64,000 bases of DNA from contig JAFQIA010000008.1 of assembly GCA_017397725.1 (NCBI GenBank), positions 143,583-207,582 on the forward strand, written 5' to 3'. The translations under genes and the position numbers were made by a program. This document shows positions 8,755-17,609 of the stretch, piece by piece (positions within the stretch are counted from its first letter, which is position 1; the number at the start of each line of letters is the position of its first letter). The DNA comes from Clostridia bacterium (GTDB lineage: Bacteria > Bacillota > Clostridia > Monoglobales > Monoglobaceae). Below the pieces are notes generated by a model that did no database searches, had not been told where the DNA came from, and was given only the letters and a program-made list of their open reading frames with translations.

Positions 8755-9094
8755 ATTTCCACAGAACAAAGCCATAACTATCCAGAATCTGAAAATACTT
8801 GGCAAGTCTTTCGTAAAGTGGCTGCGCCGCATCCCCAAATTGTTTTTCCACTGCAATCCCTAAATCGAGAATGGTAGTTTCTCCATCCAAAAGCGGCCAG
8901 AGAAAGCTTCCCGTTTCGTCAAGGTGAATATAACTGATTTTGGGCTTTTTGAAGAACTTTTGCGCAATACGATGAAATACACCTTTATTTTCAATTTCCA
9001 AGGTAACCATCCCGTTTTCATCCTGTTTCCAAGAAATTCGGTCCGGTCGCATCGGTTTACGTTCCAGATAGTTTTCGTTTCGATTCTTTTTCAT
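8753..9094 (-). CDS. Stand-alone PqqD-like (RiPP recognition element) protein
   Basis: A 113-residue protein resembling the PqqD family, small winged-helix proteins that bind leader peptides in peptide-modification pathways. The PqqD-like core is about residues 53-112: YIHLDETGSFLWPLLDG, then TILDLGIAVEKQFG and a final helix ending DSYGFVLW. No radical SAM maturase or precursor peptide is adjacent. Its ATG (9092-9094) shares one base with the stop of the upstream OPT transporter (TAATG), so translation is likely coupled. The basic N terminus of about 45 residues is not part of the core. Role unknown; a peptide-binding accessory to the transporter is a guess. Confidence 0.7.
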   Translation of the reverse strand: MKKNRNENYLERKPMRPDRISWKQDENGMVTLEIENKGVFHRIAQKFFKKPKISYIHLDETGSFLWPLLDGETTILDLGIAVEKQFGDAAQPLYERLAKYFQILDSYGFVLWK

Positions 9095-11001
9095 TATTTA
9101 ACCCGCTTTTTCCAAACAGAGAATTTTAACAAGGTTGCAATGATGATTGCAAACAATACCAGTCCACCGATATTGGATACCAAGGCAGGGATTCCCAACC
9201 TTGTGGAAAGATCCAGTACTGAATCAAGACCGAATACTGCCAAGAGCGCCAACAGGATACCAACAAGACCTTCGCCGGCAATCATGCCGGAGCAGAACAG
9301 GATACCGTCATTGACGATTCTCTTTTTCTCATCTTCCTCTTTCTTGATTTTTTCAAGAACAAGACGAACCAGACCGCCCACCATAATACAAGCGTTCAGC
9401 TGTACCGGCAGATAGATACCAATGGCAAAGGGCAGAACCGGAATGCCGATGATTTCAGCAACAACCGCAATGAACACACCGGTGAATACCAATGCCCAAG
9501 GCAGGTTTCCGTCCATAACACCTTCAATAATCAACTTCATCAAGGTTGCCTGCGGTGCCGCCAACTGGTCGGTACCAAATCCCCAAGCTGCATCAAGCAG
9601 GTAAAGGGTTCCTCCGATTGCAAGCGCTGCTGCAACAACGCCAATAACCTCTGCAATTTGTTGCTTCTTGGGGGTTGCACCCAGCAAGAAACCGGTCTTT
9701 AAGTCCTGAGAGGTATCGCCGGCAATGGCAGATACAATACAGATAATAGAACCAATGGCAATGGCACTGCACATTCCTGCAACACCGCCGTCACCGGTTA
9801 CCTTGAGTAACAAGGTGGTAATCAGCAAGGTTGCAATCGCCATACCGGATACCGGATTATTACTGCTTCCAACCAAGCCTACCATACGAGAGGATACGGT
9901 TGCAAAGAAAAAGCCGAATACGACCACAATAACGGCACCAAGCAATGTAACCGGAATTGCGGGAACCAACCATACCAGAATGGTCAAAACTGCAATGCAA
10001 GAAAGCACCAGCTTCATATTCAAATCCTGAGAGGTACGCTCGATAGAAATATTGTTACTGCCTTTCATACTCTTCATTGCGCCGCCAAAGGTTTTGACAA
10101 TCAACGGAAGAGATTTAATCAGGCTGATGATACCGCCTGCTGCAAGAGCACCGGCACCTACGTAACGGATATACGAACTCCAGATGGCACTTGCACCGCC
10201 TGCTGCATACATTTCGCTGATAGGAACGGTTCCCGGATAAAGCGTAATATCAGCACCAAACAGGACCATCAAAGGAATCAACACCAACCAGCTGAGTACA
10301 CCGCCGGCAAACATATACGAGGAAATCCGCGCGCCACAGATATAGCCGACACTCATAACCGCCGGATAGATTTGGGTTCCGATTTCGCCCGCAAAACCTT
10401 TGACGTGGGCAGAAATCTCGCCGGAAACCAGCTTCAGACCATCGATAATAAACTTAAACAGAGCCGCAAAGCCCATTCCTGCAAATACGGTTGAGGCATT
10501 TGCGCCGCCCTCTTCTCCGGCAAGCAACACCTCTGCACAGGCAGTTCCTTCCGGATAAGGAAGAACGCCGTGCTCTTTGACAATCAGGGCATTCCGCAAA
10601 GGAACCATAAAGAATACGCCCAAAAGTCCGCCAAGAAGTGCAATCAAAGTGATTTCCACAATTCCGGGCTTGTCCATTTTACCCTCCGCTGCCCAAAGGA
10701 ATAACGCCGGCAACGTAAAGATGGCACCTGCTGCCAAGGATTCACCGGCAGAACCGGTTGTCTGGACGATATTACTTTCCAGAATGGAATTCTTCCGCAT
10801 AATCATACGGATTACGCCCATGGCAATAACCGCAGCGGGAATGGATGCAGAAACCGTCATCCCGACTCTTAAACCAAGGTAAGCATTGGCTGCACCAAAG
10901 ATTACCGAAAGAAGAATACCCATAATGATGGAAGTTACCGTAATTTCCGGAGTAATTTTCTCTGCCGGAATATAAGGCTTAAATTCGTTTTGTTGATTCA
11001 T
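9094..11001 (-). CDS. OPT-family oligopeptide transporter
   Basis: A 635-residue polytopic membrane protein of the OPT family, proton-coupled symporters for small peptides (or metal-chelate compounds). The N-terminal motif FGAANAYLGLRVGMTVSASI and the repeated glycine-rich hydrophobic segments across the whole length are typical; I count roughly 14-16 membrane spans. The start was placed at 10999-11001, after GGAGAAG, eight... codons inside the longest frame. Upstream pepD and downstream PqqD-like gene are on the same strand; with pepD this suggests uptake and then cleavage of peptides. It has its own promoter overlapping the pepD stop codon. Confidence 0.9.
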   Translation of the reverse strand: MNQQNEFKPYIPAEKITPEITVTSIIMGILLSVIFGAANAYLGLRVGMTVSASIPAAVIAMGVIRMIMRKNSILESNIVQTTGSAGESLAAGAIFTLPALFLWAAEGKMDKPGIVEITLIALLGGLLGVFFMVPLRNALIVKEHGVLPYPEGTACAEVLLAGEEGGANASTVFAGMGFAALFKFIIDGLKLVSGEISAHVKGFAGEIGTQIYPAVMSVGYICGARISSYMFAGGVLSWLVLIPLMVLFGADITLYPGTVPISEMYAAGGASAIWSSYIRYVGAGALAAGGIISLIKSLPLIVKTFGGAMKSMKGSNNISIERTSQDLNMKLVLSCIAVLTILVWLVPAIPVTLLGAVIVVVFGFFFATVSSRMVGLVGSSNNPVSGMAIATLLITTLLLKVTGDGGVAGMCSAIAIGSIICIVSAIAGDTSQDLKTGFLLGATPKKQQIAEVIGVVAAALAIGGTLYLLDAAWGFGTDQLAAPQATLMKLIIEGVMDGNLPWALVFTGVFIAVVAEIIGIPVLPFAIGIYLPVQLNACIMVGGLVRLVLEKIKKEEDEKKRIVNDGILFCSGMIAGEGLVGILLALLAVFGLDSVLDLSTRLGIPALVSNIGGLVLFAIIIATLLKFSVWKKRVK

Positions 11002-11050
11002 AACTTCTCCATTCTGTCGCATTTTGCAACTTTAACAAAAAATTTCTACT

Positions 11051-11079
11051 ATTTTATCACAAAATCGAATAAAAATCAA
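11051..11079 (-). promoter_or_regulatory. Sigma-A promoter for the OPT transporter
   Basis: TTGATT (11074-11079), 17 bases, TAAAAT (11051-11056). The -35 overlaps the pepD stop codon (11076-11078), so the transporter can be expressed without pepD. Confidence 0.5.
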
Positions 11080-12527
11080 GATTTCTTTCCGGCATTTTTT
11101 AAAATTTCTAACAACAGTTGATAGGTGTCTTCTGTCGAGGAAATGCTCAGGCGTTCCTGTGTGGTATGAATATCAAACATTTCCGCCCCTATGGCAATGC
11201 AATCAAGATCCTTAATTTTCGCAGCAAAGACTGCGCATTCAAGTCCCGCGTGAATCGCAACCACCTTTGCCTCTTTTCCGTAATGTGCTTTGCAAACCTC
11301 TTGATACGTTTTTTGCAATTCCGAATTTGATCGATATTCCCACGGGGGATAATATCCGGAAGTTTCAGTTCTACACCCCAATTCCTTTGAAAAAGCAAGC
11401 AACCGTTCCTCCAAGAACTGAAGCGCCGTCTTTTTATTACTCCGCAAAGCAAAATGGAAGAAAATTTGTTCTTCCTCCGTTTTCAATATACCAAGATTCA
11501 GGGAGGTTTCTACCAACCCCTCAATGCTTGCACTCATTTCCATCACGCCATTGGGTACGCAAAGCAAGGCATCAACCAACTTTTCCTTTGATGATGCATC
11601 CATGACAGAAAAGCTTCCCTCTTCGAGAATCTCAAAAGAAAAGGAAAAGTTTTCTTCTCGCTCCTTGATTTCTTCCGCAATTTGGGTAAGATATTCTTTC
11701 ATTTGTGCCGCAAAGGATTCTGGATTTTGTACCACCAATTCCATTTGAGAACACAGAGGAATAGCATTACCCTTATCCCCACCGGCAACTGTAAGAAGTC
11801 CATATTCTGCGACCTTTTTGGCATCATTTAACACCCTGCCTGCAAGAATATCTGCATTCACTCTCCCTGTGTGAATTTCTACCCCGGAATGTCCGCCTTT
11901 TAATCCTTGCAAGGTCAAAACCACACGGGTTCCGATCATCGGTTTTCTTTGGACTGGAAGAAACATTTTGAAGTCGCTTCCTCCTGCACAGGAAACCGTA
12001 AGGGTCAAGGCGTCCTCGGCATCCAGATTGATCATCCGTTTCCCTTTCAGGATTTCCATATCAAGGGCAGCGGCACCAAGCATTCCGATTTCTTCATCGG
12101 TGGTAAAGACCGCCTCGATTGGCGGATGAACAACAGCATCACTCTCCAAAACAGCCAGAATCATCGCAACAGCAATTCCGTTGTCTGCACCCAAGGTGGT
12201 TCCGTCAGCTTTTAAGAAATCTCCATCCACATAAAGACGCAGTCCATCCTTTTCAAAATCAATATCACAATCCGTTGTTTTTTGGCAAACCATATCCAGA
12301 TGCCCCTGCAAAATGATAGGCTCTGCAGATTCATATCCTTTGGTTCCATCCTTAAAAATCACCACATTGTGGGCATCATCGCAAACCACACGCAGATGAT
12401 GTCTGTTTGCAAAATCCACGCAATATTGGCTGATTCCCTTTTGATTTCCTGAACCACGAGGTATCTGGCTGATTTCTTCAAAATAATGAAATACCCTGCT
12501 TGGTTGTAAATCCTTTAACTCACTCAT
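11076..12527 (-). CDS. pepD: Xaa-His dipeptidase / cytosolic non-specific dipeptidase (M20C)
   Basis: A 483-residue M20-family metallopeptidase that cleaves dipeptides such as aminoacyl-histidine in the cytoplasm. Zinc ligands and catalytic residues are visible as QGHLDMV (H76, D78), LGADNG (D115) and TTDEEIG (E145/E146), and the length is that of PepD. The lid domain begins near residue 200. Ribosome site GGAGGACGAAA precedes the ATG. It is 21 bases from the preceding nuclease gene and 74 from the OPT start, in an arrangement that suggests peptide catabolism. Confidence 0.93.
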   Translation of the reverse strand: MSELKDLQPSRVFHYFEEISQIPRGSGNQKGISQYCVDFANRHHLRVVCDDAHNVVIFKDGTKGYESAEPIILQGHLDMVCQKTTDCDIDFEKDGLRLYVDGDFLKADGTTLGADNGIAVAMILAVLESDAVVHPPIEAVFTTDEEIGMLGAAALDMEILKGKRMINLDAEDALTLTVSCAGGSDFKMFLPVQRKPMIGTRVVLTLQGLKGGHSGVEIHTGRVNADILAGRVLNDAKKVAEYGLLTVAGGDKGNAIPLCSQMELVVQNPESFAAQMKEYLTQIAEEIKEREENFSFSFEILEEGSFSVMDASSKEKLVDALLCVPNGVMEMSASIEGLVETSLNLGILKTEEEQIFFHFALRSNKKTALQFLEERLLAFSKELGCRTETSGYYPPWEYRSNSELQKTYQEVCKAHYGKEAKVVAIHAGLECAVFAAKIKDLDCIAIGAEMFDIHTTQERLSISSTEDTYQLLLEILKNAGKKS

Positions 12528-12548
12528 TTTCGTCCTCCATAAAATCTA

Positions 12549-13631
12549 TCATATTGCAAGCTGGTTGGCGCCGGTTGCATAGTCTATCACTATGTTTGGC
12601 TGCACATTATAACAATATACACAAAAGGAAATCCCCGCTCCGGAATCCTCCACCGAATATCCTTCTAACAAAACACCGTCTGCTACCAGATTATCCCCGA
12701 TAAACAATGGGGTTGCACGATACATTACCTGATTACCAGTCTCTTCCACATAGTCATCCACCATATTTTCAAAGGGAAGCATTCCCTCTACATTCATATA
12801 ACGGGTTCCGGTAATTAGGTTCCGTTTATTGGCATTTTCTCCGGTTAGTTGAAAGCCAATCAAATGACAACGGTTATAAAGGTATCTGCCATCCACAATA
12901 TCATACGCCGCATTGCGCCATCCGGTGGGAATTACCGAGCTGATATTCCCCCTCTTCTCCGTAGGCATCAAATCGGTACCTATCGAGGCAAAACAAACAT
13001 CGCATCTTCCGAGTGCATCTAATTGGCTATAAAACTCAAAGGAGCCTGTGATTTTTTCATACTCCTCAAAAAACGGACGGTTGTCGTTGATTTCTGTGTA
13101 GGGCTCCCCGCGATACGCAGGAATGATACCACGAAGATACTGGTATTCCTCTTGGCTCAACGCATTTTTAACAATAAAGACCGTCTTGGTTTCGTCATCC
13201 CAACCAACCCCGAGATGGAATCCCTCTGCAATAAAACGAATGGGAAGCATCGTTCTTTCGTTAAGAATTACGGGAGCTACATCTAAGGTTTGCTTTTTGT
13301 TATTAAGATAAGCATTTTTATTGTCAATGGATAGCTTGATGGTATTCTTTTCCATTTGGAGTTGGACGGTACGGGTGTTTTCTTCCCAAAACACATCCCC
13401 GCCAAAGGCCTCCACAATAGACCGGATGGGGACTAAGGTCCTACCATCCATAATGACAGGTTTTGTTCCTCTGCCTGCATCGATTTCGGTTTGAATGCCG
13501 TTAATCTCCATCAACGGATTATCAATCTCAAGGCTTACCACAACATCCTCTCCACCAACAAAAGCATGGACAGAAACAGAAAAAAGCAGACTGCACAAAC
13601 AGGCTGTCAACCAGAAAAATATTCTTCTCAT
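12549..13631 (-). CDS. Secreted DNA/RNA non-specific endonuclease with copper-amine-oxidase-like N domain
   Basis: A 360-residue exported nuclease. A signal peptide (RRIFFWLTACLCSLLFSVSVHA) spans the first 23 or so residues. Residues about 35-150 contain two copies of the stalk-like repeat found in copper amine oxidase N-terminal domains (TLVPIRSIVEAFGG and TMLPIRFIAEGFHL), a common cell-wall-associated module in Clostridia. The C-terminal half has the beta-beta-alpha nuclease signature YNRCHLIGFQLTGENANKRN, with the catalytic His and metal-binding Asn, as in streptococcal EndA/DNases. Start at 13629-13631 is set by AAAGGAGAAAGCA. It could scavenge nucleotides or degrade extracellular DNA. 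Confidence 0.85.
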   Translation of the reverse strand: MRRIFFWLTACLCSLLFSVSVHAFVGGEDVVVSLEIDNPLMEINGIQTEIDAGRGTKPVIMDGRTLVPIRSIVEAFGGDVFWEENTRTVQLQMEKNTIKLSIDNKNAYLNNKKQTLDVAPVILNERTMLPIRFIAEGFHLGVGWDDETKTVFIVKNALSQEEYQYLRGIIPAYRGEPYTEINDNRPFFEEYEKITGSFEFYSQLDALGRCDVCFASIGTDLMPTEKRGNISSVIPTGWRNAAYDIVDGRYLYNRCHLIGFQLTGENANKRNLITGTRYMNVEGMLPFENMVDDYVEETGNQVMYRATPLFIGDNLVADGVLLEGYSVEDSGAGISFCVYCYNVQPNIVIDYATGANQLAI

Positions 13632-13657
13632 TGCTTTCTCCTTTCGGTATTCCTTCA

Positions 13658-14299
13658 TCATTTTATTGCGGCAAGTAACTGATCTTTGATTTCTGTCATT
13701 CCTGCGGCTTTGGGATGTCCTCCGTTTTTTGTAATTGATTCAAGCTGTACAAAGGTAACGCCATACTCTTGACACGCAGTCTTAAGACCATTCTCAATCT
13801 CTGGTTTCAGCTCCGTGTTGATCAAGCAGATGATTTCTGCATTTGGAATTTTGTTTTTTACCCGATCAAGCAGATAGCAAAACGCAGGCAAAACAGAAAA
13901 CAAATCTTCGCTTGTCCAATCTCCGTACTGCAATTCACCAATGGGAGAATTTGCCCAAGAATCATTGGTCCCTCCAAAAATCAAAAAGGTATCGATGGAG
14001 TTCTCTTCAAAGAATTTTTCCTCAATCAGTCGATCCAACCGTCCAATAAAACAGACATCCGAGCGATCTGCGCCCTCGTAGCCCGTCTTACAAATAGTTG
14101 AACCGGAATAACTGCAGTTTCTCACCAAGTTTCCGTTTGTTTCCTTTATCCATTGATGCCACCAAGTTTGTTCGACCTTGGTAACTCCTGAATTATCCCG
14201 TTCCACGCTGGTATAATAACAAGGATAGCCACTTGGCACAAAACCCTCAAAGGTGGAATAGCTATCTCCTAAAATAAAAACATTACCGGAACTTTTCAT
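13658..14299 (-). CDS. SGNH/GDSL-type hydrolase
   Basis: A 213-residue esterase-like protein with no signal peptide. Block I is LGDSYSTFEG (nucleophile S13), the glycine block is in NCSYSGST, block III is FGGTNDSW (N112) and block V is GHPKAAG (H195). The residue three before the histidine, normally Asp in the DxxH pair, is Asn (N192, KNGGH), so the triad may be a dyad. Substrate unknown; relatives deacylate sugars, lipids or acyl-peptides. It lies two bases after an alpha/beta hydrolase and 26 before the secreted nuclease, forming a hydrolase cluster. Ribosome site GAGGGG precedes the ATG. Confidence 0.82.
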   Translation of the reverse strand: MKSSGNVFILGDSYSTFEGFVPSGYPCYYTSVERDNSGVTKVEQTWWHQWIKETNGNLVRNCSYSGSTICKTGYEGADRSDVCFIGRLDRLIEEKFFEENSIDTFLIFGGTNDSWANSPIGELQYGDWTSEDLFSVLPAFCYLLDRVKNKIPNAEIICLINTELKPEIENGLKTACQEYGVTFVQLESITKNGGHPKAAGMTEIKDQLLAAIK

Positions 14300-14300
14300 T

Positions 14301-14930
14301 TTAACCCCTCTTTTTGCTTAATAGCCAGTTCATCAATTCTTGATTGTACGCATAGTCCCAAACATTATGTCCCACGCCATCCACACGGGTATAAGTAACA
14401 TCAGCACCGGCTTTTTTCAACGCAGCAACCATCTCGTCAGATTGAACGGGACTGACAATATCATCCTCTGCACCGTGGAACGCCCAAATCGGCATTTTCA
14501 AGACCTCTGCATTCCAAGCCATTCCTCCACCACAAATGGGAGCGATTGCCGCAAACAGGTCCGGTCTCGCCATTGAAGTGAACCAAGTTCCGTATCCACC
14601 CATACTCAATCCGGTGAGGTAAACCCGATCTTTGTCCGCACCATAGGCCTCAATCAACTGCTCCACAAAACGAACGATGGACTCCACCCGTGCTGCCCAA
14701 AAACTCTCTAAGGGGCACTGAGGCATAATCACAATGCAATCGTGTTCCGCATCCTTTAAGTATTTGGAGAACCCGTGAACATCCACCAATTTCAGATCCT
14801 CTTTGCCGGTTCCTCTTTCTCCAGCGCCGTGCAGTTGAATCACCAACGGCGGATTTTCCATTTGTTTACTTCCGGAATACTCTACAAAAGGAAATTCCCA
14901 TTGTTCTTCTCTATGTTCGATTCTTTGCAT
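14301..14930 (-). CDS. Alpha/beta hydrolase (carboxylesterase / poly-HB depolymerase-like)
   Basis: A 209-residue serine hydrolase. The oxyanion region QLHGAGERG comes first, then the nucleophile elbow LTGLSMGGYGT, the acid in FHGAEDDIVS and the histidine in GVGHNVWD, in the order expected of the esterase branch related to dienelactone hydrolase and PHB depolymerase. No signal peptide. The start at 14928-14930 follows AGGAG with eight-base spacing; the longer frame would begin inside the promoter. First gene of a hydrolase run with the SGNH protein and the nuclease. Natural substrate unknown. Confidence 0.83.
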   Translation of the reverse strand: MQRIEHREEQWEFPFVEYSGSKQMENPPLVIQLHGAGERGTGKEDLKLVDVHGFSKYLKDAEHDCIVIMPQCPLESFWAARVESIVRFVEQLIEAYGADKDRVYLTGLSMGGYGTWFTSMARPDLFAAIAPICGGGMAWNAEVLKMPIWAFHGAEDDIVSPVQSDEMVAALKKAGADVTYTRVDGVGHNVWDYAYNQELMNWLLSKKRG

Positions 14931-14961
14931 CTCATCCACTCCTAACCAATATAATGCATTC

Positions 14962-14989
14962 ATTATACCACATTTTTTGGAAAAAACAA
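14962..14989 (-). promoter_or_regulatory. Sigma-A promoter for the hydrolase cluster
   Basis: TTGTTT (14984-14989), 16 bases ending GTGG, TATAAT (14962-14967) on the minus strand, about 32 bases before the esterase start. Confidence 0.55.
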
Positions 14990-15007
14990 TATTCTGTCAT
15001 CTTTTTT

Positions 15008-15046
15008 ATCAAAAAAAGAGCAAGGGTTCCTTGCTCTTTTTTTGAT
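15008..15046 (-). terminator. Terminator of the Rieske flavoprotein gene
   Basis: An 18-bp perfect stem (15008-15025 with 15029-15046) with a three-base loop and seven-base A/T runs; overlaps the final base of the stop codon. Confidence 0.9.
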
Positions 15047-16341
15047 TACTTCAAGTCTCCCTCTGCAGGATTGTCAAGCAACGCTCCTTTTTCAGTGAAT
15101 CTGGAACCATGACAGGAACAATCCCACGACCGTTCCTGTGGGTTAAACTTTAATGCACACCCCATATGGGGACAACGCGGCGTGGTTGGGGTTATCAGTC
15201 CTAGCAAGGATTCTGCCGCATTAACCGCAAGCTGGGGACGGAGCACGCTCCTTGACGGGGAAAATATGGGTGCATATTGACTTTCTTTTTCCTGTACCAT
15301 ATCCCTCAAAAGCATCGCCGCGGTCATTGCGGAAGTCATCCCCCATTTATGAAATCCGGTAGCCACATAAAGATTGGGCGTTCTTTTGGAATATGGACCA
15401 ATATAGGGAATATCATCCAAAGTCATGCAATCCTGTGTCGCCCAACGACACACTTCTTCTGCCTCTGGATAATGCGCCTTAGCAAAGTCAAGGAGTTCTG
15501 CCCAGTTTCCACCCTTTTTCCCTGTGCGGTGGCTCCCGCCTCCCAACAATAGCGTATCTCCGTAAGAACGAAAGGAAAGTCCTTGTAAGGATTCATCTAC
15601 ATACATATCTTTCACTGTGGGCGCATTTTTTAGGGCAAGCACATAGGACCGGTGTTGATACATTTTAAGAAAATAGTTCCCGTGTTTGTTCAGGAGCGGA
15701 AAATGAGTCGCCACAATGATTTTTTCCGCCTTTATCTTGCCATGTTGTGTGGTAACACCCTCCGGCTTGAATTCCAGAATTCTTGTGTTTTCAAAGATGG
15801 TCAACTCTTTTGTAAGCGCAAATAAAAATTTCAAAGGATGAAATTGCGCCTGATGCGCCATTTGGACCGCACCTGCAACAGCAAAGGGTAGTGGCGTTTT
15901 CTCGAAAAACCTCGCATCGCAGCCAATCCTTTGTAGTGCCTTGGTTTCTTTTTCTATCTTTTCTCTATGGTTTCGGGAAAACACAAAAGAATTGCATTCC
16001 TCAAAATCACAAGGGATTTTCTCACTCATTCTGCGATATTCCGCAAGTGCCTCGTTTTGTGCTTGCAAATAAAGCCGGGCAAAATCAACGCCAAATCTTT
16101 GTATCATCTTGTCGTAAATCAGGCCGTGCTGACAGGTAATCTTGGCAGTTGTATTTTGAGTTGTTTTTCCGCATATGCGTTCCGCCTCTGCTACAACACA
16201 ATTTATACCGGCTTGTTTGAGCATATACCCGCACAAAATTCCTGTAATTCCGCCGCCAATGACCAGAACATCGGTTTTCATATCCCCTTTTAGCATATCA
16301 AATTGGGGGCGTTTTCTATTCTCATTCCATATGGATTCCAT
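15046..16341 (-). CDS. FAD-dependent oxidoreductase with C-terminal Rieske [2Fe-2S] domain
   Basis: A 431-residue fusion. The N-terminal part is a DAO-type flavoprotein with VIGGGITGILCGYML near residue 27 and a second nucleotide-contact segment at TGFHKWGMTSAMTAAMLL. The last 55 residues are a Rieske domain: CPHMGC, a 13-residue gap and CSCHGSRF give the two Cys-His pairs that hold the cluster. This is the architecture of Bacillus YhfW; the physiological substrate is unknown. Start 16339-16341 is chosen because AGAGGTGATTCG precedes it; the longer frame has no ribosome site. Single gene, flanked by terminators on both sides. Confidence 0.85.
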   Translation of the reverse strand: MESIWNENRKRPQFDMLKGDMKTDVLVIGGGITGILCGYMLKQAGINCVVAEAERICGKTTQNTTAKITCQHGLIYDKMIQRFGVDFARLYLQAQNEALAEYRRMSEKIPCDFEECNSFVFSRNHREKIEKETKALQRIGCDARFFEKTPLPFAVAGAVQMAHQAQFHPLKFLFALTKELTIFENTRILEFKPEGVTTQHGKIKAEKIIVATHFPLLNKHGNYFLKMYQHRSYVLALKNAPTVKDMYVDESLQGLSFRSYGDTLLLGGGSHRTGKKGGNWAELLDFAKAHYPEAEEVCRWATQDCMTLDDIPYIGPYSKRTPNLYVATGFHKWGMTSAMTAAMLLRDMVQEKESQYAPIFSPSRSVLRPQLAVNAAESLLGLITPTTPRCPHMGCALKFNPQERSWDCSCHGSRFTEKGALLDNPAEGDLK

Positions 16342-16391
16342 CGAATCACCTCTTTTGTATATTCTTTCTGTTTTCAAAAAGAAAATACAAA

Positions 16392-16418
16392 AAAAGAGCA
16401 AGCAAAGCTTGCTCTTTT
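16392..16418 (-). terminator. Terminator of the malate/lactate dehydrogenase-malic enzyme operon
   Basis: A 12-bp perfect stem (16392-16403 with 16407-16418) with an AAA loop and a T-run on the minus strand, four bases beyond the malic enzyme stop. Confidence 0.9.
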
Positions 16419-16422
16419 GAGG

Positions 16423-17595
16423 TTAGATTCTTGCAACACCGCTCTTAACTGCCGCTTCTGCAACAGCTTTGGCAACCGTTTTGCCGATTCTCTCATCAAA
16501 CGCCATAGGCAGAATATATTCTGCATTCAACTCTTCATCCGAAACCAGACCGGCGATTGCATAGGATGCCGCCATCTTCATTTCGTCATTGATGTCACTT
16601 GCACGAACATCCAGCGCACCACGGAAAATTCCCGGGAATGCCACCACGTTATTGATTTGGTTGGGATAATCGGACCGTCCGGTACCTACCACAGCTGCGC
16701 CACCCTCTTTTGCCACATCCGGAAGAATTTCCGGCACGGGGTTTGCCATTGCAAACACGATTGCGCCATCTGCCATAGTCCGTACCATATCCGCAGAAAC
16801 AATGTTGGGTGCAGATACACCGATAAACACATCTGCGCCTTTCATGGCATCTTGGAGCGTTCCCTCCAAATGTGCACGGTTGGTGATTTTTGCAAGCTCT
16901 TGATGCGCATCGCTGAGTCCGTCCATACCTTCACAAATAATACCAAACCGGTCAACCATCACAAGGTCTTTCACACCCAGTTTCATCAGGTGCATACCGA
17001 TTGCAGTACCGGCACTACCTGCGCCATTGATCACAACGCGAATTTTGTCAATATCCTTCTTCACAACCTTGAGGGCATTCAGCATCGCTGCCGCCACAAC
17101 GATTGCAGTTCCGTGCTGGTCGTCATGGAATACAGGAATATCGCAAATTTCCTTGAGTCGTCTTTCCACCTCAAAACAACGAGGCGCTGCAATATCCTCT
17201 AAGTTGATTCCGCCAAAGCTACCGGACAGCAGATAAATGGTTCTTACCAGTTCGTCCACATCCTGCGTCTTGATGCAAAGAGGAAATGCATCCACGTCTG
17301 CAAATTCCTTAAAGAGGGCACATTTTCCTTCCATAACCGGCATACCCGCCTCAGGTCCAATGTCGCCAAGTCCCAAAACCGCAGAGCCGTCGGTAATAAC
17401 AGCAACAAGGTTATGTCTGCGTGTCAATTCAAAAGATTTGTTGATATCCTTTTGGATGACAAGACAAGGTTCCGCAACGCCGGGGGTATAAGCAAGGGAA
17501 AGCTGTTCCCGATTTTTGACAGGAGTTCTTGAAACAACTTCAATTTTACCCTGCCATTCCTGATGTTTTTTTAATGCTTGTTCTTTGATATCCAT
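16423..17595 (-). CDS. NAD(P)-dependent malic enzyme
   Basis: A 390-residue oxidative decarboxylase converting malate to pyruvate and CO2. Family features are LSLAYTPGVAEPC with the catalytic Tyr, the metal-binding EDIAAPRCFEVE and PVFHDDQHGTA, and the Rossmann motif NGAGSAGTAIG. The length is that of the short bacterial malic enzymes without a phosphotransacetylase tail. It follows an Ldh-family dehydrogenase by 14 bases and is surely cotranscribed with it, so both probably serve malate or lactate metabolism. Ribosome site AAAGGGGAAACGAA precedes the ATG. Confidence 0.94.
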   Translation of the reverse strand: MDIKEQALKKHQEWQGKIEVVSRTPVKNREQLSLAYTPGVAEPCLVIQKDINKSFELTRRHNLVAVITDGSAVLGLGDIGPEAGMPVMEGKCALFKEFADVDAFPLCIKTQDVDELVRTIYLLSGSFGGINLEDIAAPRCFEVERRLKEICDIPVFHDDQHGTAIVVAAAMLNALKVVKKDIDKIRVVINGAGSAGTAIGMHLMKLGVKDLVMVDRFGIICEGMDGLSDAHQELAKITNRAHLEGTLQDAMKGADVFIGVSAPNIVSADMVRTMADGAIVFAMANPVPEILPDVAKEGGAAVVGTGRSDYPNQINNVVAFPGIFRGALDVRASDINDEMKMAASYAIAGLVSDEELNAEYILPMAFDERIGKTVAKAVAEAAVKSGVARI

Positions 17596-17609
17596 TTCGT
17601 TTCCCCTTT

